43,410 nucleotides of DNA from NCBI GenBank assembly GCA_003246765.1, contig QKDA01000027.1, positions 1 through 43,410 on the forward strand. The letters are read 5' to 3'. Position numbers and translations under genes: made by a program. The notes below the pieces were generated by a model that ran no database searches, had not been told where the DNA came from, and was given only the letters and a program-made list of their open reading frames with translations. The stretch is from Spirochaetales bacterium (GTDB lineage: Bacteria; Spirochaetota; Spirochaetia; Treponematales; Treponemataceae). Of this stretch, positions 8,983 to 16,674 are shown one piece after another; position 1 is the first letter of the stretch, and each line of letters opens with the position of its first letter.

Positions 8983-10206
8983 ATGAATAAGGCCGAGGCC
9001 CGTCTTACCAAAACGGGAGCGATAGTCTTTATCGTACTCTTCGGATTTGTCAGTCTCTTCGCGGACATGAACTATGAGGGCGGGCGCAGCGTGGTGGGGC
9101 AGTACCTGAAGCTCCTGGGCACCAGCGCCTTTGCCCTGGGCGCCGCGGCGGGGATCGGGGAATTTGCGGGCTATGCCCTGCGCCTGGTATCCGGAACCCT
9201 GGCGGACCGTTCGAGAAAGTACTGGCTTTTCATTCTTCTGGGGTATGCCGTGCAGATGGCGTCCTTCCCCCTCATGGCCTTCATGAGCGGGTGGCCCTTG
9301 GCGGTGGCCTTCCTGTTTTTGGAGCGGGCATCCAAGGCAATCCGGAAGCCCGCCAGCGACGCGGTCCTTTCCTTCGCCGCCAAGCGGACCGGCAGCGGCT
9401 TTGGCTTCGGCCTTCACGAGGCGATGGACCAGGTCGGCGCCTTTGTCGGGCCCGCCCTTTTTTCCCTCCTCCTGGTGACCAAAAACGGGGGAGGAAACCT
9501 CTCGGTATACCGGCAGGGCCTCCTGCTGCTCTTCATTCCCGGCGGAATCGTGGTGGGTCTCGTGCTGGCGGCGAGGTTCTTCTTTCCCCATCCGGACCGT
9601 TTCGAGGTAAAGACCTCTACCCCACAGTTCAGCGGCAAGGGCTTTCCCCGCGTCTTTTGGGTCATAACCCTCGCGAGCGGGCTTTTAGCCATGGGAATCA
9701 CGGACTTTCCGCTCATAGGTCTCCACCTGAAGAACGCGGGGCCCTTCAACGAGGACGCGATTCCCCTCCTCTACGCGGGGGCCATGGCCGTGGACGCCGT
9801 GGCGGCCCTGGTTTTCGGGGTGCTCTACGACCGGTTCGGCCTCAAAGCCCTGGCGGGGCTGTTCGTCGCCGAGGTCTTTACGGCGCCCCTGGTGTTCCTC
9901 GGCTCCTTCGGCTGGATTCTCGGGGGAATGGCCCTCTGGGGCATCAGCGTGGGAACCCAGGAATCGATCCTCAAGGCGGCCATCGGCGACCGGGTTCCCG
10001 ACGACCGGCGGGCTCGGGCATTCGGCATGTTCAATACCGTTTTCGGGGCCTTTTGGTTCGCGGGAAGCGCCATTATCGGCTTCCTCTACGATCGGTGGGG
10101 GCCCCTTCCCCTGGCGGTTTTCTCCGTGACCGTGCAATCCGCGGCGATGGTCATTTTCATCGCCGCGGTGGCGAAGGCGCCCCCTGAGGGGGGCACGGAG
10201 CCTTAA
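8983..10206 (+). CDS. MFS transporter
   Basis: Major facilitator superfamily membrane transporter (407 aa, about 12 hydrophobic segments). After the first helix comes SLFADMNYEGGRSV. The loop between helices 2 and 3 has GTLADRSRKYW, an MFS signature-type motif, and a similar loop VLYDRFGLKAL occurs in the second half. The substrate cannot be deduced. A strong GGTGGAGG site precedes the ATG. The stop shares the palindrome TTAA with the stop of the convergent gene on the other strand. Confidence 0.8.
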   Translation: MNKAEARLTKTGAIVFIVLFGFVSLFADMNYEGGRSVVGQYLKLLGTSAFALGAAAGIGEFAGYALRLVSGTLADRSRKYWLFILLGYAVQMASFPLMAFMSGWPLAVAFLFLERASKAIRKPASDAVLSFAAKRTGSGFGFGLHEAMDQVGAFVGPALFSLLLVTKNGGGNLSVYRQGLLLLFIPGGIVVGLVLAARFFFPHPDRFEVKTSTPQFSGKGFPRVFWVITLASGLLAMGITDFPLIGLHLKNAGPFNEDAIPLLYAGAMAVDAVAALVFGVLYDRFGLKALAGLFVAEVFTAPLVFLGSFGWILGGMALWGISVGTQESILKAAIGDRVPDDRRARAFGMFNTVFGAFWFAGSAIIGFLYDRWGPLPLAVFSVTVQSAAMVIFIAAVAKAPPEGGTEP

Positions 10207-10619
10207 GCCTTCGGTTCCTGCCCGGCGTCGGGGGTCACGTTTTTCGCGTCTTCCCCGGCGCAGCAGTCACGGGCGAATTCCTTTCGGATTTCCTTCCTGA
10301 ACTCCTCTTTCAGCCCCCCCCATTCGTGGTCTTTCCTCCGGCCTTTTTTCTTGGAATGCCCGCCGTCCCCGTGGAAGCTTCCCTTCAAGAGGATGTGGGA
10401 GAGCAGAACCAGGCCCCATCCCTGCCAGTAGGTGATTTCCTTGAGGCCGAAGATCTCGGGCATGAGCCAATTCCACAGGAGCATTACCGCCCAGCCGAAG
10501 AGGAAGGCGAAAAGCACCGCCAGGGCGATTCCCCCGATAATCATTCCCGTTATGGCCAGGGGGCCGTAGCCCCCGGTCCAATCGCCGCAGTTCCACCGTT
10601 TTTCGTTGCCGTCTTTCAT
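10203..10619 (-). CDS. Small two-helix membrane protein, partner of the ECF sigma factor
   Basis: 138 aa. Two hydrophobic helices (about residues 22-50 and 65-75) are followed by a strongly charged tail rich in Lys, Arg and Glu that ends in a short Cys-Cys-containing segment. It starts 13 bases after the sigma factor stop, with GGAGG upstream, so the two are co-transcribed. Position and membrane location make it a candidate modulator of the sigma factor. No zinc-finger anti-sigma motif (HxxxCxxC) is seen, so that role is only inferred. Confidence 0.55.
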   Translation of the reverse strand: MKDGNEKRWNCGDWTGGYGPLAITGMIIGGIALAVLFAFLFGWAVMLLWNWLMPEIFGLKEITYWQGWGLVLLSHILLKGSFHGDGGHSKKKGRRKDHEWGGLKEEFRKEIRKEFARDCCAGEDAKNVTPDAGQEPKA

Positions 10620-10632
10620 GCGTATACCTCCG

Positions 10633-11154
10633 TCATGCGTCTTCCCATCCGTATTCCCTTAGGGTCCGGCGGAGCCTCGCGAGGGCGTAGCGCTTCCGCG
10701 CCGCGAGGGTGTCCGCGGATATTCCCGTGCGGTCCGAGATGGCCTGGAACGTTTCCCCTTCGAGACACTGGGCGAGGATCACTTCCCGCTGCTCCGCCGG
10801 AAGCCTTCGGAGGGCCTCGGCGAGATCGCCGAGCAGTTCCCGTTCCTCCAGCACCTGGTACGCTCCCTTCAGGGAGCGGTCCACGAGCTCGTCGAGGTTC
10901 TCCGGTGCCGCGACCTCCCCCGCTCCCCGGCGGCGTTGGCGCTTTCTCCAGGAGTCGATCACGGCGTTCCTCGCGGACCGCCATATCCAGGTGGTGATGT
11001 CCCTTACCCCCTCGAGGGAATCGAGGTTGATGAGGGTTCTCACGAGGATGTCCTGAAGGGCGTCCTCCGCCTCTTCCCGGTCAAGCCTTCGGCTCATCCA
11101 GGAAAGGAGGCGGCCTTGCTCCCGCTCGAATGTCTCGGTCAGTTCTTGTTCCAT
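10633..11154 (-). CDS. ECF-type RNA polymerase sigma factor
   Basis: 173 aa sigma-70 family factor of the extracytoplasmic-function type. Region 2 is at about residues 10-75, with EEAEDALQDILVRTL and TWIWRSARNAVIDSWRKR typical of core binding and -10 recognition. Region 4 is at about 115-165, with LPAEQREVILAQCLEGETFQAIS and a helix-turn-helix near the end. AGGGGAG precedes the ATG. It probably controls envelope or stress genes, but the regulon cannot be read from this window. Confidence 0.85.
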   Translation of the reverse strand: MEQELTETFEREQGRLLSWMSRRLDREEAEDALQDILVRTLINLDSLEGVRDITTWIWRSARNAVIDSWRKRQRRRGAGEVAAPENLDELVDRSLKGAYQVLEERELLGDLAEALRRLPAEQREVILAQCLEGETFQAISDRTGISADTLAARKRYALARLRRTLREYGWEDA

Positions 11155-11200
11155 GGCGTTCTCCCCTACAGACGCGGCAGAGGGCCGTTACGTGTATCCC

Positions 11201-11229
11201 TCAGGAAAAAAAGTTCCTTTTTTTCCTGA
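11201..11229. terminator. Perfect 13-bp palindrome at the end of the HAAS-type gene
   Basis: TCAGGAAAAAAAG (11201-11213) and its exact complement (11217-11229) flank a 3-base loop. The stop codon of the membrane-protein gene is inside the left arm. A/T tracts in the arms would let it work as a terminator on either strand, upstream of the sigma factor gene. Confidence 0.5.
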
Positions 11230-12169
11230 AAACGGGGAGAAGCTCCAGGAGGAGGTATTTTCCGAGGGCGACTGCGCCCCCCAGGGCGCCGAGGAGGAAA
11301 AGGAAGCGGAATCCGGCAATGCCCCGGTAGGACTCGTAGAGCCCCTGGTCCAGGAACATGATCGCGCTCAGGAGGGGCGCGGCCAGTTTGACCGCCGTCT
11401 CCATGACCCGTATCGGTACCGTCCAACGCCTGAGCCGGAAGAGCATGATGTGGTAAAGCCCCTCAAGGGCCCAGACGATACCCATGACCCGGATATAGGA
11501 CGCGAACCGGGGAATGACCAGGCTGTGACCCAGGGGGAAACCGAGGCTTCTAGCGTAGCCTTCCGCCAGGGCTGCCGCCTGGGGCCACAGGGGGATCAGG
11601 CCTATGAGGACGGCGGTAAACCCTAAGGTAACCGCGCATTCAAGCCGCGAGGGAACCTGGTCCGCGGGGATAATGCCCTTGAGCTCCTCCGGATCCCATT
11701 CGGACTCCGGGGACCACGGGCCGAAGGAGAGGGGGAGGCGGCTCAGGAGGATGAAGGTAAGGGTAAGGGCCCCGACGCCGGAGAAGCAGGCGGAGAGAAT
11801 ACTGAGCGCCAGTTTCAAAAGCGAGGACCCCAATTCCGCCGGGAGAGGGCTTCCCGAGAGAAAGCCTACGGTCCAGGAAACCGAGAATCCCAAGGCGATT
11901 CCCGCGGCCATGACCGGCAGGATAAACCGGTAGAGATCCTCGAGCCCTGCCGCGATAAGGGGTTTTTCGCCCCGGTAGCGGCGGGCGACCTGCCGCGGAG
12001 AACCGAAAGACCTGAGAAAGTCGAAGAGCTCCCGTTCCGAGGGGTCCTTCCCGTACCGTTCCTCAAGGCCTTCCAAAAGCAGTCCCTTCAGCTCCGCGAC
12101 GACGTCGGGCGCAATACGGGACGGTAGCCTCTTTTCGATTTCCCCGAGATACGTATCCAGATAATTCAT
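11201..12169 (-). CDS. HAAS/DUF1700-type membrane protein paired with PadR
   Basis: The start is placed at the ATG at 12169 (MNYLDTYLGEIEKRLP), which overlaps the PadR stop as ATGA and has GGAGGCGGG upstream. The longer open frame upstream is a shadow of PadR. The product is 322 aa. Residues 1-80 form the helical HAAS-like domain (VVAELKGLLLEGLEERYG and FDFLRSFGSPRQVA). The rest has about six hydrophobic helices. PadR plus HAAS-membrane-protein pairs are common bacterial signalling units, and the cytoplasmic HAAS part may act on the regulator. Confidence 0.7.
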   Translation of the reverse strand: MNYLDTYLGEIEKRLPSRIAPDVVAELKGLLLEGLEERYGKDPSERELFDFLRSFGSPRQVARRYRGEKPLIAAGLEDLYRFILPVMAAGIALGFSVSWTVGFLSGSPLPAELGSSLLKLALSILSACFSGVGALTLTFILLSRLPLSFGPWSPESEWDPEELKGIIPADQVPSRLECAVTLGFTAVLIGLIPLWPQAAALAEGYARSLGFPLGHSLVIPRFASYIRVMGIVWALEGLYHIMLFRLRRWTVPIRVMETAVKLAAPLLSAIMFLDQGLYESYRGIAGFRFLFLLGALGGAVALGKYLLLELLPVFRKKRNFFS

Positions 12170-12504
12170 TTTCCCGCCTCCATGGCCGTGACTGCGTCGT
12201 TCAGGCGCCGCCACTCGGCGAGGAGGGCCGCGCGAAGCCTTCGGCCGCCCTCGCTGATCACGTAATACCGCCTCGGACGGGAATCCGAGGTGTCCCAGGA
12301 GCTTTCCAGCAGGCCCTGGCTTTCCAGGCGCCTCAGCAGGGGATAGAGGGTATTTTGCTCCGCCTCCATCCCCCTGCTTCGGAGCGCCGCGACCAGGGCG
12401 TAACCGTAGGAAGGGCTCTCGGTACACAATAGAACCGAGAGAACGAGGGTTCCCCGCTTCAGTTCCTGTACAAGATTTTCTAGGGTCGCTGCTTCATCGC
12501 GCAT
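12166..12504 (-). CDS. PadR family transcriptional repressor
   Basis: Winged-helix regulator of about 112 aa. The ATG at 12504 is preferred because TTGAGG lies seven bases upstream; an ATG two codons earlier leaves almost no spacing. The PadR core is clear: YGYALVAALRSRGMEAEQNTLYPLLRRLESQGLLES, then the wing with RPRRYYVISEGGRR. It is the first gene of the operon with the HAAS-type membrane protein. PadR proteins usually repress their own operon, and a promoter with a small inverted repeat lies just upstream. Confidence 0.85.
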   Translation of the reverse strand: MRDEAATLENLVQELKRGTLVLSVLLCTESPSYGYALVAALRSRGMEAEQNTLYPLLRRLESQGLLESSWDTSDSRPRRYYVISEGGRRLRAALLAEWRRLNDAVTAMEAGK

Positions 12505-12522
12505 TGTCATACCTCAATTCAG

Positions 12523-12552
12523 ACTATAGTGTGCGATACACAGTAATGTCAA
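12523..12552 (-). promoter_or_regulatory. Sigma-70 promoter with possible PadR operator
   Basis: On the minus strand TTGACA (12547-12552) and TATAGT (12523-12528) are separated by 18 bases. The spacer contains an inverted repeat GTGT-N5-ACAC next to the -10 box, where a self-repressing PadR dimer could bind. Sequence only; no binding evidence. Confidence 0.55.
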
Positions 12553-12604
12553 GTAAATAGCAAAAATCTTCAGGGAAAAGCCGGAGAGGGGGTAGCGGAA
12601 AACG

Positions 12605-12656
12605 GGGGGGCCTTGCGGCGGATTGGAGGCAACGCTAGAGCGCCCCAAGGCCCCCC
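12605..12656 (-). terminator. Hairpin downstream of the Lol-like operon
   Basis: GGGGGGCCTTG (12605-12615) is exactly complementary to CAAGGCCCCCC (12646-12656). On the minus strand it lies about 60 bases after the beta-barrel stop and is followed by CGTTTTCC. It probably ends the five-gene operon transcript. The rest of 12,511-12,712 holds the PadR promoter and G/C homopolymer tracts; I see no gene there. Confidence 0.55.
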
Positions 12657-12712
12657 GGTTGGAGCGAGGGGGAGACTTCCCCCCCCCCCGAAGGATCATT
12701 CGGGAACGAGGC

Positions 12713-13888
12713 TTAATACCAGACGGTCACTCCCGCGTCGACCCTGTGGCGGTTGGGGGTGAGATAGGGGAGAAGGGTTCCGTCGTCCTTTTTTTCTGCC
12801 CCGAGGAGTTCATAGCCCAGGCTCACGCTTATGCCCTGATCGGGCGACCAGGAAAGCGCCGTTCCCAGGAGAACCGTTCCCAGGGGGCCCTGGCCGGTTT
12901 CGGTCAGGCACAGGCCGTAGAGGCGGGCGTTGACGCTGCGGGAGAGGGGTATCCCCGAGAGTCCGGCATAGAGGGCCCGGGAAGCGTCCTCGTCGAGGCT
13001 GTCCGGAAGGCGGGGATCGTTTTCCGCCCAGCGGCATTCCGCGAGAAAGGTGACGGTGCCGTTGAGCCAGGCGGGAAAGTCGGCCTGAAAGCCCGCGGTA
13101 GCCGCGAGGTCCCAGTCCCGGAGGTCCTGTAGTCCCTTCCTTCCCTTCGCCTGGGCTTCCGCATAGACCCCGAAGCGGTCGAAAAAACGCGCGGCGTCGG
13201 CAAAGACCGCGGGGGTTTCGTTCCCCTCGGAGTCCACCGAGCGTACCGCTCCCAGGGCAAGGTCCGTCTCTCCCGCGAGGAATTCCGCGCGGAGTCCCAG
13301 GGTAGAACGTTCCAGCCGATAGGCGGGTATCGCCACGGCGGAGAGGCTCGCCCACCAGGTGGGAATAACGTCGGCCCTGAGGCCCGCGACGCCCCTTTTG
13401 GTGCCTGCGGGATCCAGGGGATCCAGGGCGGGAGAGAGGGTATCCTCGGAGGAGAAGACCCTGGCGGTTCCCCATTTGAGGTTTTGCTTCCCCGCGGTGA
13501 GGGCCACGTAGTCTCCCGCGTTCCAGGAAACCGCTAGCTCCCTCAGGGCGTCGTCGGCGGCGAAGGGACTCCCGTCGAAGGGGGCTTCAAGCCGGGCGTC
13601 GAGGGTAAGGCGGTTTCCCCATCGGGCCTGTATGCCCGCCCGGGCGGTTTCGGAGCTGTACCAGCGCCTTGAGCCGTCGGGCAGCCATAAGCCCTCGGCC
13701 GCTTCGACCGCGGCGGGCTCATAGGCGGTAAAGTCGAAGCCCGCCTCTACGGTGACCGTCGGGGGAGCCTCGTCCGCGGCGAGGGCGGCGCTTCCCCCCG
13801 AAAGGATCGCCAGGACCGCGAGGGGACGGGCCCAGGAGGCCCTGCGGCTGCGGGCCGAGGGCGCTCCCGCGCCGCCTGAGGGCCTCAT
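12713..13888 (-). CDS. Putative outer-membrane beta-barrel protein
   Basis: 391 aa with an Arg-rich start, a hydrophobic signal segment (about 20-35) and a likely cleavage after an AxA (AALAA). The mature part alternates short polar/aromatic strands (for example SRRWYSSETARAGIQARWG) and ends in an aromatic residue (VTVWY), as expected for an outer-membrane barrel. It is the last gene of the operon with the LolA/LolD/LolE-like genes and overlaps the ATPase stop as ATGA. It may be the outer-membrane partner of that export system. The exact family is not recognised. Confidence 0.6.
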   Translation of the reverse strand: MRPSGGAGAPSARSRRASWARPLAVLAILSGGSAALAADEAPPTVTVEAGFDFTAYEPAAVEAAEGLWLPDGSRRWYSSETARAGIQARWGNRLTLDARLEAPFDGSPFAADDALRELAVSWNAGDYVALTAGKQNLKWGTARVFSSEDTLSPALDPLDPAGTKRGVAGLRADVIPTWWASLSAVAIPAYRLERSTLGLRAEFLAGETDLALGAVRSVDSEGNETPAVFADAARFFDRFGVYAEAQAKGRKGLQDLRDWDLAATAGFQADFPAWLNGTVTFLAECRWAENDPRLPDSLDEDASRALYAGLSGIPLSRSVNARLYGLCLTETGQGPLGTVLLGTALSWSPDQGISVSLGYELLGAEKKDDGTLLPYLTPNRHRVDAGVTVWY

Positions 13889-14556
13889 TCGCTTACCTGC
13901 CCGTCGACGATCCGCACGATTCGGTCTGCCCCCTCGATGAGGGCGGCGTCGTGGCTCGCCACCAGGAAGGTGGTGTTCTCTTCGCGGTTAAGCCGCCTGA
14001 GGAGGTCCAGGATAGTGCGTCCCGTGACGGAGTCGAGGTTGGCGGTGGGCTCGTCGGCGATGATCACCTCGGGCTTAACCACCAGCGCCCGGGCGATGGC
14101 CACCCGCTGGCGCTGGCCCCCGGAGAGCTCGTCGGGCTTGTGGCTAAGCCAGTCCCGGATGCCCACCTCCTCGGCGATGGCGTCGATTCGGCGCTTTCGC
14201 TCCGCGGTGTCCACCTTCTGCACCAGAAGCGGAAACTCGATGTTTTCGTAGGCGTTCAGCACGGGCACGAGGTTAAAGGACTGGAAGATGAAGGCGATGC
14301 GGTCCCTGCGGAAGCGGTGAAACCGCTTCGGGTCCAGGCTTTCCACGGGAATTCCGTCGAACTCTATGGAGCCCGAGGTCGCCCGGTCGAGGAGCCCCAC
14401 GAGGTTGAGAAAGGTGGACTTTCCCGCTCCCGAAGGGCCCGCCACGCACAGGTATTCTCCCTTTTCCACCCGCACGTCCACGCCGCGGAGGGCGCTTACG
14501 AGGGTCTTTCCGAGGGGATAGTCTTTCTTGAGTTCCCGGGTAACGATGAAGGCCAT
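13885..14556 (-). CDS. LolD/MacB-type ABC transporter ATPase
   Basis: Cytoplasmic ATPase (223 aa) that drives the two FtsX-like permeases of the operon. It has Walker A GPSGAGKS at about residue 40, the Q-loop IFQSFNL, a full LSGGQRQRVAIARAL signature, Walker B VIIADEPTANLDS and a switch His in VASHD. All catalytic residues are present. The family moves lipoproteins or other hydrophobic cargo out of the inner membrane using mechanical force. GGAGAG precedes the ATG. Confidence 0.88.
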   Translation of the reverse strand: MAFIVTRELKKDYPLGKTLVSALRGVDVRVEKGEYLCVAGPSGAGKSTFLNLVGLLDRATSGSIEFDGIPVESLDPKRFHRFRRDRIAFIFQSFNLVPVLNAYENIEFPLLVQKVDTAERKRRIDAIAEEVGIRDWLSHKPDELSGGQRQRVAIARALVVKPEVIIADEPTANLDSVTGRTILDLLRRLNREENTTFLVASHDAALIEGADRIVRIVDGQVSE

Positions 14557-14560
14557 GCTC

Positions 14561-15379
14561 TCACTCTCCGTAGTTTTCCTCGAGGCGGGCCGCGAGGTTC
14601 TTTTTGTTGAAGACGTTCGGCGGATAGGTCCGCCGGGTTTCCCTCACAACGGTGAGGGTGGACACGTCCTCGGGATCCAGGGGGGAGGTTACGGTCACGG
14701 TGAGGGGTTTCTTGCCCGCCCCCGCGTCCGCGACGGCGGTATAGACCATTTCCTTGATGAGTTCCCCGGTGCGGGTAAAGCATTTGCCCGAAAGGGGAAG
14801 GTAGTCTTTTGAAACGGCAAGCTCGATGCGGCTGTAGGGAGCGTCCCTCTGGCGCGCCTTGAGTTCCAGGGTCCAGGAGTCGTCCGTCTGGGAGATGACC
14901 GAGGCGTCGTAGTTGCTCGAGAAATTAAGCCTCAGCACGTCGCCGTAGGAAAACCCCGTGCCGCCGAAACTCTGATTCGAGGGTATCTTCATTTCCCTTC
15001 CCGCCTTGGGCTCGTAGAGCCAGACGTTGCGGTCCAGCATGAGAAGGTCGCTGCCCACGAGTTTAGCGGGTTCCCGAAAGCGCACGATGATGAGCTGGTT
15101 CAGGTCCCGGGCGTAGCTCGTCATGGCGTAGGTTTCGGTCTTTCCGCCCACGGTAGAAACCAGGGTTAGCTCGCTTTTCGCGTCGGGGTACATGAGGTTC
15201 TCCATGGACCGGACGATTACGTTCGCGTCAGCCGTCGGCGGGGCGCTTTGGGCGGTCAGGGGCAGGGCGAGCGCCGCCGAGAGGGCGAGGGCGGCCAGGG
15301 GCGCCGCGGCAACGCGGGGGGCCGTGCGGAACCCGCCGAAGGGGCTGCTTTCTTTCTTATGGTTTTTCAGGGATGTCAT
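14561..15379 (-). CDS. LolA-like outer membrane lipoprotein-sorting protein
   Basis: The ATG at 15379 is chosen because AAGGAG lies upstream; a GTG at 15415 overlapping the permease stop is possible. The product is about 272 aa with a long signal peptide (hydrophobic at about 25-42) and a half-barrel beta-rich body. The pattern IIVRFREPAKLVGSDLLMLDRNVWLY and a downstream FGGTGFSYGDVLRL match the LolA_like periplasmic carrier class that is often encoded beside FtsX-type ABC genes. It probably carries lipoprotein or lipid from the permease complex towards the outer membrane. Confidence 0.75.
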   Translation of the reverse strand: MTSLKNHKKESSPFGGFRTAPRVAAAPLAALALSAALALPLTAQSAPPTADANVIVRSMENLMYPDAKSELTLVSTVGGKTETYAMTSYARDLNQLIIVRFREPAKLVGSDLLMLDRNVWLYEPKAGREMKIPSNQSFGGTGFSYGDVLRLNFSSNYDASVISQTDDSWTLELKARQRDAPYSRIELAVSKDYLPLSGKCFTRTGELIKEMVYTAVADAGAGKKPLTVTVTSPLDPEDVSTLTVVRETRRTYPPNVFNKKNLAARLEENYGE

Positions 15380-15411
15380 GCGGCTTATTCTCCTTATCAT
15401 TCTGTGCTTTG

Positions 15412-16674
15412 TCACGATTCCGTTTCCCGGACGGCGACCACCGGGGAAACCTTCAGGGCCTTTCCGAGGGTCGTGAGGGCCGTCAGGACCGTTATGACGA
15501 GAACCCCCCCGACTACCCAGGCGATGCTGGAGGCGGAGAGCCCCAGGCGGAAGACGCTTCCCCCGGCGACGATCTGGAAGCCGGGGTCGTCGGAGGATAT
15601 GCGGGCGAGGTTTATCGCTCCCCGCACGGCGAGGCCCCCGGCGATGCCCGCCACGGAGGCCGCGAGGTTTACCGCGGCGAGTTCCAGGCTGTAGGCCGCC
15701 ATGAGGAAGGGCGGCTCGCTGCCGAGGCAGTAATAGGTCCCAATCTCCCTCTTCCGTTCGTGAAGGTTCGTGGAGATCACGTTCATGATGCCCACGGAGG
15801 TTATGAGGAGGGTTATGAGGACCATGGCGACGATGAGGATGCGGATCATTCCGAAGATCATCTCAAAGTCGGACTTGCGGTCGGAACTGGAGACGGGCCA
15901 GAAGCGCAGGTCCAGCCCCTGCTCCTTGGCCCAGGCCTCGAGTTCCGGGAGGGCCTTTTTGGGGCTCACCCCCTTATTGAGGCGGATTCCGACGGCATTG
16001 GCCTCGTCGGGCATGTAGCCGTTGAAGGAAGCGAGATCCTCCCGGCTGAGGATGACCATGTTGTAGAGGTTCGGGTTGTCCAGCACGGGCTCAAAGACGC
16101 CCCCTACCGTCAGGGTAAGGGTGGAAACCTGCCCGAAAAAGTCGTCGCCCACCATGGTGACCGAATCTCCCACCTCGATGGGGACGGTCTTGGTGACCGC
16201 CTTATGGATGAGCACCGAGCCCGTATCGCCGCTTTCTATCCCGCTTCCCTTCAGAATCCGGTACTTCGTGCGGAGAACCGAGTCCCTTGCGTCCAGGGCC
16301 TGGAACCGGAAGTCCAGGTATTTTGACCCCTTCCAGTAAAGGTTTCCCCAGGTGTTCCAGGTTCGGCCGAAGGCTTCCATCACGGAGGGAAGGCCCGATA
16401 AGCCGGCGGTGACGTCGGCCGCGTCGGCCACGGTGGCCTCCAGGTTCGACTTGCGCGCCTCCGAGAGACGGGCGCTTTCGCCGGTTTCGCAGGTGATATC
16501 CTCCCAGGGACTGAAGAAGCTCGAGACGCCGCCGCGGATATTGTCGAGTTCGCCGTCGGAAAAGCAGAGGAAGAGAAAGAGGATCATGGATACCGAGGCG
16601 GTAACCGCGAAAACCACCGCGTTCTTTCGGCGGTGGGCCGCCACGTTGCGGGCGACGATCTTTGCGAGGAGCAT
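15412..16674 (-). CDS. FtsX/LolE-like ABC permease 2
   Basis: 420 aa. The start is the ATG at 16674, which shares one base with the preceding stop (TGATG) and has AAGGAGG upstream. The typical layout is seen: one helix near the N-terminus (residues about 20-40), a large periplasmic domain (about 45-270), then three helices in the last third, with the loop TNLHERKREIGTYYCLGS that contacts the ATPase. It probably forms a heterodimer with the other permease of the operon. Confidence 0.82.
   Translation of the reverse strand: MLLAKIVARNVAAHRRKNAVVFAVTASVSMILFLFLCFSDGELDNIRGGVSSFFSPWEDITCETGESARLSEARKSNLEATVADAADVTAGLSGLPSVMEAFGRTWNTWGNLYWKGSKYLDFRFQALDARDSVLRTKYRILKGSGIESGDTGSVLIHKAVTKTVPIEVGDSVTMVGDDFFGQVSTLTLTVGGVFEPVLDNPNLYNMVILSREDLASFNGYMPDEANAVGIRLNKGVSPKKALPELEAWAKEQGLDLRFWPVSSSDRKSDFEMIFGMIRILIVAMVLITLLITSVGIMNVISTNLHERKREIGTYYCLGSEPPFLMAAYSLELAAVNLAASVAGIAGGLAVRGAINLARISSDDPGFQIVAGGSVFRLGLSASSIAWVVGGVLVITVLTALTTLGKALKVSPVVAVRETES

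Noticed and set aside
12170-12427. Extended N-terminus of the HAAS-type membrane protein
   Set aside because: This part lies within the PadR gene in another frame; the ATG at 12169 has a strong ribosome site and the expected family start.
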